64,000 nt of DNA, taken from positions 62,001 to 126,000 of the forward strand of contig AP026128.1 of assembly GCA_030295235.1 (NCBI GenBank), written 5' to 3'. The notes under the pieces are model-generated. The model did no database searches and was not told the origin of the DNA. It saw nothing but the letters and a program-made list of their open reading frames with translations. Positions 11,035 through 23,100 of the stretch are shown piece after piece. The position numbers and the translations under genes are program-made. This DNA comes from Fistulifera solaris (Eukaryota > Bacillariophyta > Bacillariophyceae > Naviculales > Stauroneidaceae). Numbering within the stretch: position 1 is the stretch's first letter; each line of letters starts with the position of its first letter.

Positions 11035-12382
11035 TTTCTTTCATCAAACGAAATAAGTGACTTCTTGATGATTAATGAGAGTGTACAGGAATAAAAAAGA
11101 AAACTTCAAGAGGCAACAAAGATCGGCAACAATACTATAATGAAATAGAAATAGAACAAAAAGTTCCGGAGGAAAATTCTGCGGCTATAATGAGTCACGC
11201 CTTCACGTGACTGTTGTATGTTCTTAGTGCGGCGCGACGATGCGACGATCATCAGCGACACACAAAACGATGATCGCAGTTTTATTTCGCAACAAATAAT
11301 ATCGTAAGACCTTTAGAGATAAGTATACGGAGTATGAACGAGGTTCATTCCTTCATGATTCATGTCTATACCCATAACATGACGTTGCAAGGTGCAAAGG
11401 ATCGCGGGGAGTAGCTTTTGAATGAAAGTCTTCATACAAAACAGTCGACAGCAATAATGCCTGGTATACTCGACGCTGCAAGCGAAGGCCAATCGAAACA
11501 ACATGCAAGAAGAGAAGTTAGATTCTTTTCCGTTTTTCGATAGCTATTTTACACAGTTGAAGGAAAACAGCAACGCAATTCGAGGCGTGGCAAGTGGCAA
11601 CTTATTGGGATTCTAGCGTCTCTTCGTCTCCTTATCGCATTTCGCAATAAGTAATCATCAATCATCATGCATCATGCATCATCAATCGTCATTCATCGTG
11701 AATCATGAGTCAGGAAGAGATAGAAAGTTGAAGATTCATTCATCACAAATATCACAAATCACAAACGAAGCATCATGTATGTCATGTATCATGTATCATC
11801 ATTATGACCCATTTCCATGCGTTCCTTACTCCGTATGACGTGAGACTTATGACAACTACCTCATTTCTGACGTATTACTTAGATGTCCATTATTATCTGA
11901 AGATTTGAAAATTTGAATCTGGAATCTGCGGTTTTTCATCGTCCATTATTTGGTATAGTACTGTAATATGTTAGCCACTGAAATCTGAAATGGAACTCGG
12001 AAGCTGATCAAAACCTCCATTTTTGTTGAATGAGCGTTGCAAATTGCAAAGGTTCCTTGATGCCTTCATCGCTACACACATTTAATGTAATCTCATTAGA
12101 AATGTGGAATCTTTAAATCATTTGTTTGTGAAACACAAGAAGTCGAAAGACCGGAATTTGGTCAGAAAACAAGAAAAAAGAGTACTACGAATGAATCATT
12201 GTCATCGTCATCCCGCACCCGCACTACAGTACCCCAGCTTCCAGCTTCCGAATGATGGGCTGGTGATTTTTCGTTTGCTTTGTTGCTCATAAATTGAGCT
12301 GAACCTCGAAATTTAATCGTCGATCGTTGCCCAGCTTGAAACCAGTGTTCTTACCCTTTCCAAAGCTCACCAGCGATTTAGG
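11035..12382. other. Intergenic region with ATCA-type simple repeats
   Basis: No gene is seen between the phosphatase start and the P-ATPase start, which diverge. The region holds a degenerate simple repeat at about 11650-11815 and two copies of the 9-mer tacggagta (11326-11334 and, inverted, 11827-11835). The rest looks non-coding. Confidence 0.5.
11650..11815. repeat. Degenerate ATCA/catcatg simple repeat
   Basis: The stretch is built from short variants of atcatc, catcatgcatcatg, attcatcg, tcacaaatatcacaaatcacaaa and catgtatcatgtatcatc. It looks like a decaying microsatellite rather than a structured element. Confidence 0.7.
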
Positions 12383-15300
12383 ATGGTGTTGAATGTTGCA
12401 GTCGATAGCCGCGCACCTGCCGCCGGCGTTGACATTGAAAATCGCACCTCGCCGAATGGTGAGGAATTATCGGTTGCGATGAATGAAATTCCAATCGAAC
12501 CGTACATGGAGATCGAAGCCATTGCCCAGATCCATCCTGAGAGTCGCATCAATCTCCAGAACATTGAAAAAAGTGCTGGCCTTTCATCTTCCGAAGCCGC
12601 TAAACGGCTTCTCACCTACGGGAAGAACCGCTTGACTCCTCCTCCTAAAATTCCCGAATGGAAACTGCTATTGAAGCAGTTCCAAAACACCTTTTGATGC
12701 TGCTCATTGCAAGTGCAGTGCTATCAGTGGTAGCTTTTGCTATTGCCGGCGATATTACAAACTTGTACTTGGGCCTTGCTCTCTTGGCTGTCGTCTTTTT
12801 GACAGGCTATGGTCAGTACCACGAGGAGCGAAAGGCTTTCAAGATAGTGGATTCGTTTTCCCTCATGTTGGCAACAACGTGCACCGTACTTCGCGATGGA
12901 CAACAGCAGACAGTACAAGTCGAGGAATTGGTGCCCGGGGATCTCGTTTTAGTCAAGGATGGGGAAAAAGTTCCTGCCGATGCGGTCTTGCTCCTATGCC
13001 GAGGGCTCAAGGCCGAGTGCGCCTCGTTGACTGGTGAGTCTGAGCCCATCCCTTGCTCCGATCAGGTTTCAGCGAAAGGAACAAGATTGCCAGAGTGCAA
13101 AAACATGATATTTAATAGTTCTTTGTGCTTTGACGGAACGGCAATTGGACTTGTACTACGAACGGGGGACAGCACGTCAGTAGGTACAATTGCGAAGCTA
13201 GCATCCAACACACAGTTGGGAGAGTCCACCTTGCAAAAGGAAATTCGTGTGTTTGTCGGTCTGATCGCTATTGTTGCAGTGACTATGGCATTGATTTTCT
13301 TCATCGCCAGTGTGTTCTTGCAAGGAGCCAAAACGTCGACCGATATCATCAAGCTCTTTGTTAACGGTTTCCTGATCATCATTGTTGCGAACGTACCTCA
13401 GGGACTACCATCTACTGTCATTTCTTTGCTTTCGCTGGCCGCTCGTAACATGGCGCAGCGATCGGTGTTGGTAAAGCGCCTGGATTGTGTCGAAACGCTT
13501 GGGTCCACTTCAATTATCTGCTCGGATAAGACTGGAACGCTCACCAAGAACGAAATGACAGTCACTGACATTTGGTACAATCAGAGGCTTGTGAAGCGTC
13601 ATCGTTGGGAAGCAAAGTCCTTGGCTAGCCACGAACCTCAAGCATTGTTGTATCGAGCCGCCATTCTCTGCAATAGGGGACAACCTATTTCTGACGCTGA
13701 TCAGGACATCATCAGCGAAAGTATTCGCGAATCGCAGCGACAACGTATCTCAAACGTTTCACGACTTTCGTGGGGAACGAGTGTCCAGCAGTCTGTCTTG
13801 TCATTAGAAACGCAAGCTCCCAGATTTTCTGGTAATCCCTCGGATTGCGCCTTGTTGACCTACTGCGATAGGATGCACTCGGTAATCAGTGTTCGCCAGG
13901 ACTACCCAATATTGTTTGAAGTACCTTTCAACAGCACAAATAAATGGCACCTCGTTATTGTCAAGTCCCGTGAAAGTCTTCGAGAAGAAGAAGACGAGAA
14001 TGCTGTCTACGAGGTTCTCATGAAAGGCGCCCCGGAAGTCATTTTGGATAGGTGTACCACCTTAGCCTCGAACCGTGCTACAAATGGCGAGAGTGAGATC
14101 ACAGACGCGTTCAGAGAAGAGTTCACTAAGACTTACAAAGATTTCGCACTGAAAGGCCGGCGCGTGTTGGCGTTATGTTCGCGCACTTTCCAAGCTCATA
14201 AGGACGTTGTGTTCACTGAAGACAACGGCATCTACAATCTCCCCTACACGCGATCTCCATTTCATTGGCTTGATTGCAATCATGGACCCACCTCGTGATA
14301 ACGTTCCAGATGCCATATCCAAATGTCATGGAGCAGGAGTGAAAGTCTTCATGGTTACTGGGGACCACCCTTTCACGGCCAAAGCTATTGCCAAGCAAGT
14401 CGGATTACTCAAAAGCGAAAACAACATTCTGCTATTGGAAAATGAAACCTCCGAGGTCGACTGGGAAACGTGCGAAGGAGCAGTAATTCATGGCAGCCGT
14501 CTCGATGGATTATCGGATGATCAGTGGAAATCGATTCTGTCAAAGTCAGGTATCTGCTTTGCCCGTACGACACCGGCGCATAAACTACTCATTGTGAAAA
14601 AGTGCCAGACGCTCTTGGGTGCCATCGTTGCGGTGACTGGCGATGGTGTGAATGATGCGCCTGCATTGAAGCAGGCGGATGTTGGAGTAGCAATGGGCTT
14701 GAACGGTTCTGCGGTAGCCCAGGAATCTGCCGATATCCTGCTCATGGACGACAACTTTGCTTCTATTGTTGATGCCATTGAAGAGGGGCGCAAAATCTTT
14801 GAGAACATCAAGAAGACGATCGCGTATACCTTGGCGCATATTCTGCCAGAGGTTGTGTCAGCTGTCCTGAGTTTGTTAGGTGGCCTCCCTGCTGGTCTGA
14901 CGGCATTGCAAGTCCTGACGATTGACCTCGGAACCGAACTGGGTCCTGCAATTTCCTTGGCCTACGAAAAAGCTGAAGCAAATCTCATGGAGCGGAAGCC
15001 TCGAGATCCTGCAAAAGATAGGCTGGTATCCCCTGCACTCATGATCTACTCTTACGTCATTTCCGGGGTGATCATAACGCTCGGATGTCTTATGGCGTAT
15101 TGGTTCTCTTACAAGCAAAATGACCTCCGCCTTTCTGATTTCCACGCCCCAGGTTACGAGAATGGGGATTTCTTTAGTTTAACGGTCTCGGAACCCGTGA
15201 CAATAGAGCGAACGCAAAGAACGTTCAGTGCGGCGGAGCAAAAACAGATCTTCTCGGAAGGTGTTACGGCGTTCTATATCACTTTGACTGTGGCACAGTT

Positions 15301-15563
15301 CTGTCATATCTGGGTCTGTAAAACTCGGATCAGCTCCTTATTTGTGCACGGCTTCGACAACAAGCTGACTTTTTTACGGAGTGGGGGTTGGGCTGGCGTT
15401 GGTAGTGCTCTTTTGTTACGTCCCTGGAATCCAGGATATCGTTGGAGCGACAATCGTTGGTTGGGTTCCTTGGGCTTGTGCCTTGGTAACTGGAGCTGCC
15501 CTTTTGATCTACAATGAGACCTCCAAATGGTATTTCCGACGCGCGAAATCTGCAGATACCTAG
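12383..15563 (+). CDS. P-type ATPase, Na+/K+-ATPase-like (type IIC)
   Basis: About 1059 residues once three indels are corrected: a missing T in a T-run near 12694 (QFQNTF continues as LMLLIASAVLSV), an extra base near 14252 (NLPYT continues as DLHFIGLIAIMDPPR), and an extra T near 15371-15375. All core motifs are present: TGES (about residue 216), DKTGTLT with phosphorylated Asp at about 381, KGAPE, TGDHPFTAKA, and GDGVNDAPA (about 752). M5-M6 reads IDLGTELGPAISLAYE, very close to Na+/K+-ATPase IDLGTDMVPAISLAYE, which places it in IIC rather than Ca2+ or H+ pumps. In M4 the cation-binding Glu of PEGL is Gln (NVPQGLPSTV). It is a plasma-membrane or endomembrane cation pump; ion specificity is open. 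No beta subunit gene is nearby. Confidence 0.9.
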
Positions 15564-16196
15564 TCCCTCTTTGTGAATTGTGTTGTGACGGTTGCTTCCG
15601 ATCGATGTTTTCTATCTTGGATAATTCCGGGAAACGAAGCGGCGAAATCGATACTCAGTAAATAACAGAAGTAATACCTTTTGAAGCACCGAAATCCTAG
15701 TAAGACTTTTTGCAGCTACTTGTATGTTTGCATCTTTGATTGTTTCTCAGGATCTTCAGAAAGATGGGATGTTCTATCTCAGCAGCTCTGAGAGGGGTCG
15801 GCAACCTATCGTTTTGTTTCGTGACATATCATTTTTACCGAGACTTTGCCTGGCAAACCATTTATCGTTCCAACGAAACGTAGAAAGGAATAAAGAATTT
15901 TGACCTGCCTCATAGAAGAAAAGGTCACATAGGCTGGCGTTATTGGACGAATGAATAATGAATACGGAGTAATAATTATAAAAAAAATAATAAAAGGTCG
16001 CGCTCGCTGCTCTCTCTTCGCAGCAATCGGGACTGTAAAAATTTTGAGTCGACTCCTCTGCGAGAGGAGATATAGACGCGATGCGATGCGATGAGGACGA
16101 TTTAAAAACAAAATAATCATCAACAATACAAGTCACATCCTTCATTCACTGAAACATGATGAACAGCTTCGTCAAGCAAAAAACATAATCACAAGT
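15564..16196. other. Intergenic region, no gene seen
   Basis: Lies between two genes on the same strand. It carries one tacggagta 9-mer (15963-15971), an A/T-rich run (about 15975-15995) and a gatgc-type short repeat (about 16078-16093) just before the transporter gene. It probably contains that gene's promoter. Confidence 0.4.
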
Positions 16197-17717
16197 ATGT
16201 CAATCGTTGAAGGAGAAGCAGCGACGGAATCTGGAGCTATTAATTTCAACGAAATGATGATGTCATCAGAACGCCTCGACCTTTCCGACGAAGTATCATT
16301 TTTTAGTCCATTCTCTCGACCACTTGTTCGGCAACGAATCCATGACTTCTATAAAAACTTGACACTATCAGAAATATCCGGAAGTCTGGGTGATCTGGGA
16401 ACCTTCATTCCTCTATATGTCGCACTGTGTCGACAGGGATTGTTGTACCCGACCGCCGCACTCTTCTTTGCCGGCGTATCCAACGTCTTGACCGGATTCT
16501 TCTGGGATCTTCCCATGCCGGTACAGCCCATGAAAGCGATTGCGGCTGTCGCTTTAGTTGAGGGATTGTCACAAGAACAAGTGACGACGGCGGGTATCTG
16601 GATGGCTTTGTTCCTCTTTCTGTTAGGTTTCACCAACGCCATCGACCTGATCCATCGAGTCGTTCCGCAATCTGTTGTTTGGGGTATGCAACTGGGAGTT
16701 GGAGCCAATTTAGCCATCAAGGGTCTCGTTATGGTCTCTCAACTCACTTGGTTTGACGCGATGGACTGCATAGTGTTGGCGATCGCTTGTGCTCTCATGT
16801 GCGCCATTTTTCTTGCCGAATCCGTCGAAACTTCTGCAAACAATCATCCGGTGGGTGTATATATGTTTCTTTTGGGATCCATTCTAGCTCTTGTTCAGCT
16901 CCTCTCGGAAACAAATGGGGCTCCATCGAGTGCTTTATCACAGACAGGCATAGTCGATTGGGCTCTGCGCGATGTGACGTGGAAGGACTGGAAGGTCGGT
17001 CTCCTACAAGGTGCGCTACCACAACTTCCTTTATCGACTTTGGTGAGTCTGTTTTGTATTAATGAAATCAAACCTGTTGCATCCATCGCTAATGCCACAT
17101 TCTGTGATTAGAACTCTGTTATATCCGTCTGCTGTTTGGCGGATTCGCTATTTCCGGGTCGACGATCCGAGGAGCAAAGTGTACTTTCTCGTCGGCACGT
17201 TTGTGTGTCAGTGGGGCTTATGAATTTGTTGGTTCTGTTCGGCGCGATGCCCAATTGTCATGGAGCTGGAGGTCTGGCCGGACAGTACAAGTTTGGTGCA
17301 CGTCATGGGTCTTCCGTTGTTTTTCTGGGATCCTGTAAAGTTCTCTTGGCAGTCTTGTTCGGCAAGTATATCTTGATTTTTCTGGAGCATATCCCATCCG
17401 CCATTTTGGGTGTAATGCTCGTTGTATCGGGTCAAGAGCTTGCCTCCACTGGACTGCAATCTCTTTTCGCTCCTTTGTTGAGTGTCGGTGATCCAAGTAG
17501 TATGGGTAACGCGTTGCGGTCGCGCATGGAGATCACTTTGATCACTGCGATAATCATCATTGGTCTCAAAAAGACACACGTCGGTGCTTTGGTGGGAATA
17601 GTTCTTGATGTTGTGCAAAGATTTCGACAAACAAGGTTACAAAGTGTCGTTAGTGCATCAGGAAGTGCTCCTGTCTACTACGACCCCGTTCAAACAGGCA
17701 ACGGTGGCTCTAATTGA
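16197..17717 (+). CDS. MOT1: Molybdate transporter, MOT1 family
   Basis: Two exons (16197-17042 and 17112-17717, intron 69 bp) join in phase 0 to 483 residues. The protein is a polytopic membrane protein with the two signature motifs of the MOT1 family, which is related to sulfate carriers but lacks a STAS domain: SGSLGDLGTFIPLYVAL with MPVQPMKAIAAVAL in the first half, and MPNCHGAGGLAGQYKFGARH in the second. The splice restores QLPLSTLNSVISVCCLADSLFP, the conserved start of the second half. Family members import molybdate with high affinity for molybdenum cofactor enzymes such as nitrate reductase. The membrane (plasma or vacuolar) cannot be told from sequence. Confidence 0.92.
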
Positions 17718-17830
17718 GTGTCTATAAATTAATCACAATTTTTCTCTTTGGTAATTTTTTTTGACCTAATGGCAGGAAGGAGTTTTATATTTTGTTCGAC
17801 AAGAACATGCTCAATTTGTGAGCAATGCTT

Positions 17831-19562
17831 TTATTGCGATACTAGACTCTTGTTCAAAAGAGCACATTCGAATTTGATTGCCTTCAGCGCCTTATCGACG
17901 GAGATCCGGTTCATGGCATCTCTCGTCCAGTCGGCTACAGTAAAGGCAGCTTGTCCGTCAAGCACTTGCAGCTGTTGTACAGCAAGTTCCAGTTCACCAA
18001 GCTCTACATGCTTCTTTGCTCGAGCCAGTACAAATTCGGGGCTGTCTTTTTCGTCCTCGGGTGCTGGCTCGTCCGGGTCGGGAGCGTAACGGAGAGCGGC
18101 AAAGACCATACCAGCAAGCTGCCCTTCGAGCCCTTGTCGTCCAGCTGGGACTAAAGCGGCCTGGCGAGCTTTCTTAAACACCGTATTGAATCGCATCTGT
18201 AGCTCTGATAAAGTTGGAACGCCTGATTTCACCGAGTCTGGGATTGTGCTGAGAGCGGTCGCAATGACTCCGTCTTTTCCAGCCGCTGCCTTGAGTGCAT
18301 TCAATTCAGACTCCGCATTTTGGCTCGTTTCTAGTTTTTCTGACAAGGCCAACGCCGCTGCACTCAATCGATGAGCTTTATCAGATCCCTCTTTTCGTGA
18401 CTGAGATGCTTCTAAGGCGCTTTCTAACTGAGCCAGCTTTTCGGTCAATACTTTTATGGCATCCGCTTTAGCCTGAAGATCGTTCGTGCTTTGTTCCATA
18501 ACTTCGGCCAATTTGTTACTAAATTCGGCTTCCAAATTCGTCTTGATCTCCATAGCAGTAACCTCTTCAAACGTTTTCATTTCTTCCTCGTGTTCGCCCT
18601 TTTGCGTAGCCAACGCGGAGCTCACAACTCCTTGAATCGTCGCGTCTTTATCCTCCAAAGCTTTGCGCATACGATCAGAGTATTCGAATTCTTTCTCTCG
18701 GATCTTTTTTGCTAACATATCTTCAAACTCGATACGCTGCTTTTGCAAGGCTTCCATGTACCTGAAAATGAAAAACACGTGAGGAACGTGATACGTAGAA
18801 ACGTCAAGAGAATCATTGAACCTACATTGCCTCGGTCTCTTTTTTCTTTCATGGTCAAAAACTCCTTTAAACGCACGGCTTCCCAACGTGTACGGTCCTT
18901 GATTTCCGATGAAAGCTGGACCACGCGCGCTTTGAGCTGCGAGATGGACAAGGAATCCAAATCGTGAAAGTAATTCGCGTCGATCGATGACCACGCCGAT
19001 TGATGCGACTCCAACAGACTCTTGGCCGCTTCTTCTGTGCGAGAGCCTACCAACGATTGAATAGCCTTGTCGGTCATTGTAGAATCGTGGACTTGGCTAG
19101 TTGACTCCTTCGGCTTGTCGAGGCGAACAGCGACGCGGTTTCCTCCTTCGGGGTGTACCATTTTGGGTACGGCTTTCCCCGCCGTATTTTTCATACCCGG
19201 AGGAATTTGTACATCGTGCACTTTGTTGGCAACAGTGCCTTTTTCCTTTGCGCTGGTGATGGGGTTTCCACGGTAGTCGGTGCCGATGGCGAAGAGGATT
19301 CGTTGGTGGAAGATAGGTAGAAATAAGCAGCACCACCAGCTACAGCGCCCAATCCCGCCAAAATCAGCGGCATAGATGATCCAGATGAGCCAGGGGGAGC
19401 TCCAACCGGCGGAGGAGAAGGCGCAACACCATCCGGCTTTTTACCCTCCAACTGATCGGGGTTGAGTGCGCGTTTTTGTCGAGACGTGCCGGCCGCCGCC
19501 GTCATCCACCGCTGTTTCGCCAATTGCGATGTTTGATTCTGTATTAAGACCCGTCGTAACAT
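17831..19562 (-). CDS. MIC60: MICOS subunit MIC60 (mitofilin)
   Basis: About 555 residues. The N-terminus (MLRRVLIQNQTSQLAKQRW) is a mitochondrial presequence. It is followed by a Pro-rich linker, one membrane segment (MPLILAGLGAVAGGAAYFYL), a long coiled coil (about 250-400), and the C-terminal mitofilin signature (SELQMRFNTVFKKARQAALVP, LARAKKHVELGELELAVQQL). There is one intron (18825-18762, 64 bp). Two homopolymer indels need correction: a missing C in CCCC near 19270 (VETP continues as ITSAKEKGTVANKVHDV) and an extra A in an A-run near 18840 (KEKETEAM then MEALQKQR). MIC60 holds crista junctions in the inner membrane. The ATG is only 102 bp from a retrotransposon LTR, so the upstream control region has been replaced or displaced by the insertion. 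Confidence 0.9.
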
Positions 19563-19663
19563 CTTGATGAAGGTATAACAGAAATATTTTACACAAATAA
19601 TAAGGCCGCAACAATAAATGCGAGCGCCTTCGTCATCATTGCGTCGACAAAAGATCCGCGCAC

Positions 19664-20151
19664 TGTTGAAATTTCTACCGCGGTCTGTAACTGCTCTCGG
19701 CTATCGGGGACTCCACACACCCCAGACAAAAGACTATTGAAACAACGAACTTTTGCTCCAAACACTCGTTTACAGAATTATGACGATTTCCTACGATTAC
19801 TTTCGCTTTCCTCTTTTCACTGGTCTCCGATCTGATCTTGATCTGATCATGATCCGATCTTGCCAAGTCCATTTCTCCAATAACAACTTTAGGATAAAAT
19901 AGCCCTTTCTGCCAATCCACCAGATTCTCCATTATTGCATGTTCCTTAGCAACTAGCAACAGTCATCGTCCATAATTGCATACTGGATTCTTCCGTGATC
20001 CCAAATCCCCAAACATATAGTTCGAAACACTTCCGAGACTCCTTTCACGAGTAGAATGCTTTCCCAATAAACTAGGCGGTCATTTCGAACCATTCCGACA
20101 TCCGATGACGTGTCAACTCATGACTGAATAAATCTTTCAGTCCGACACTCA
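19664..20151 (-). repeat. 3' LTR of the copia element (488 bp)
   Basis: Begins TGAGTG and ends TTCAACA in the sense (minus) direction, so it is bounded by TG and CA. The pol stop codon TGA forms its first three bases. It lies 102 bp upstream of the MIC60 ATG and in the same orientation, so U3/R promoter signals would point towards MIC60. Confidence 0.93.
20106..20115. promoter_or_regulatory. CRE-like near-palindrome in the LTR
   Basis: TGACGTGTCA, close to the bZIP/CREB site TGACGTCA with two extra bases, about 36 bp inside the sense-side LTR edge. Diatom copia elements have been described as stress-responsive, with CRE-like motifs in the LTR. Function here is inferred. Confidence 0.4.
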
Positions 20152-23100
20152 ACCTCGACCTCGCTCTTTGACATCCTCCCTGTCGGCTGCTAAGATTAAC
20201 TGCGTCATGAGTCCTTCTCTAACAACAGGCACCAAAAGATCATGGATTTTCTCTGTCACATTCTTGGTTTCCAGATCTGCAATATTCCTTTCCGATCGAA
20301 TAAACTTCACAACCAGCCTGGCTTCTTCCTTCTCCGTTGCAGCCATCATCTCCCTTATAAAATGCATTCGAATATCAATGTGTTTCGTCCTATTCCCCAC
20401 AACTTGGTTTTCCATCAAGAAGATTGCGCCCGTGTTATCTTCAAACAAGGTAGCCGGTCGAATCTTCACCTTCGGAAACAATTCTTCGAATAACATCTGC
20501 AAAAACTTGATGTCCGTCGCACACGTAGATGCCGCATAATATTCCGCCTCCGTACTTGACAGTGTCACCGCCGGTTGCAACTTGCTTGAAAAGCCACACA
20601 AACAACCTCCAATGGTAACAAAGTAGCCAGTAACACTTTTCCGCGTCTCCTTGTTCGTAGCAAAGTTTGAATCCACCCATGCGTAAACCTTCAAATTAAC
20701 AGGCTCGCGCAACTTCAAATGAACGTCCGTACTCTCGAGATAGCCGACCAATCTCTTCATCGCTCTCCAATGTTCTTCACCTGGCGAATCCATAAACATT
20801 GCAAGCTCCCTAACTGCATTTCCACATTCCGGAGCTACTTTCCGCACCAGCCACATGAGACGTCCGAGAAACTTCCGATACTGATCCTTATTAACTGGAT
20901 CGCCTTCGTTCTTCACAAGCGATTCCCCTGGATAGCCCGGTGTCTTCTCAGCTTTCAACGGTCCAATCAGCTCCTTCCAATCCTTTACTATCTCGTCTTT
21001 GTACTCATCCATTCGCACTTCGTAGAACTCTCCTGCTTCATCCGATTTTCTCTCGTACCAAACTCCCAAGTGTTTCTGAATCGGGCCCATCTCGGTAATG
21101 TTGAAGCGCTTCTTGATCTCTCTCTTGAACCAATTGATTTCTTCTTGGGGACCGGCAAGGATACAATCATCGACATACACCACAATGATTAATACTGTCT
21201 CGCCGTTCACCACTTTAAACCAGACACACGGATCCGCAGCACTCTGAATAAGCCCCAGCTTCCTCAATTGGGCACAGTAGAGCATGAAGTACTCTCGTGG
21301 ACTCTGGACCAAACCGTACATCGCCCTCTCCAATAGGATGATGTAGTCAATTAACTCTTCATGCGTGATGTACCCAAACTCATATAGCCCAAAGGGCCAT
21401 TCAAGATACACCTCCTCTCTCAACTTCGCTTCTAGAAACGCAGCCTCAACGTCAATAACTTCAGTGACCCACATCTTCTTCCACATGTAAAGTACCACTG
21501 CCAAAACCATTCGAACCGACATGTCCGATGCAACAGGTGAATGCGAAAGAGTGAAGTCCACACCAGGGATTTGAACAAACCCCCGCGCACAAGTCCGAGC
21601 TTTGAAACGAATTCCCGTTGCCTCTTTCTTCTTTTTGAAAATCCACTTCGGCGTAACAGGCTTCCGTCCTCTCTCCTTCATCTGCTTTCTAGGAACCATC
21701 TTCCAAGCATCTCTTTTAATGAAATTTTCAATCTCCTTCTTCATTGCCTCTTTCCACTTGTCTGCATCCGGACCAACCAAGGCTTCCTTGTAAGTTTTCG
21801 GCGCACCAGGATCCGACGCCAACTCCGTATTCAAAACGTAGTGAAAATAACCTTCCGACACATCGATTGTATTGATCTCTCCTTTGGCGTTCATTGTTGG
21901 ATTATATGAAGTGTCCAGCCTTGCCATTTCTCTATTCAGTCTTTTCATCGTCGATTGCGTCTCTTTCCGTTGATTCGGTGCTGGAGTATTGTCCGCCGTA
22001 GCCTCGGGTACCAGAGCTTCCGTAGGACCTTCCACAGCCACTTCGACAACTTCCTCTGCCGCTTTCTCTTCCACAACTTTCCTCCCTGCTCCAGCATCGA
22101 CATCTTCGAGCATCACCGGTTTGATTGCGACTTCCTCCCCAATTTGGTCATCCTTTAAGTCGACTTCCATTCCAGCTGCAAACATCCTTAACTCTGATGC
22201 AACTGAAGCACTCGATCCATGCCAGTCTGCCCAAGTGACGTCACGTGAGAGAATGACAATATTTTCATCCGGCTTGTAAACACGATACGTATCGCCCGCA
22301 TGCGAATCCGCGTACCCAACCATCACGCATTTCACTGACTTCTTCTCCAACTTGGGCTGTTTGTTTCGTAAAGTCACATATCCGATCCGCCCCCACTGAA
22401 CCAAGTGTTTCAGTATCTTAGGATGCTCGCCGTACCACGCATAATCAGGGCTCGATTCCACATTCCGATTCGGGACAGCGTTATCCAACTTCGTTGCCGT
22501 GTGAACAGCCTCGGGCCATAACTTTCCTTGATGCTCATCCGACAACTTCGCCGCCAACATCATCGCAAGGGCCTTATCGCGAATTGTCGTGAACTTCCTC
22601 TCAACAACACCGTTCATCTGCGGAGTATGCGGGGCAGTAAACTCCATAGTTATGCCCCTCGCCTCACAGATCTCCTTGAATGTTCCGTTCTCGCCTGCAT
22701 TATCACACCGAATGTACTTTACGATTACGTTCGGATCTCCTTTCAAGCGATCAAGAAATAGCGTCATGACTTTGCCAATCATCGACTTCTTTGTAACGAA
22801 GTAACTCCAAGCTTTGCGCGTGTAATCATCCACCAATAAGATCCAGTAGCAACTCTGTCCCAACGATTTCTTGTAGGGCCCACTCGTGTCCACGTAGAAT
22901 CGTTCTCCTTTCGCCGTTGCTTTGATAGCCGTCGACTTGCACACCGCCTTTGCTTTCGCCTTCGCATACGCGCACGCCTCGCATGTCTCCTTGGTTCCAG
23001 TTAACTCGATTCCCAACTGTTTCATGAGACTCTTCAAAGGAATGTCGCTGGCGTGTCCGTACATATCGTGCGCAGCATTTATGTCCATCTTCACTTTGGT

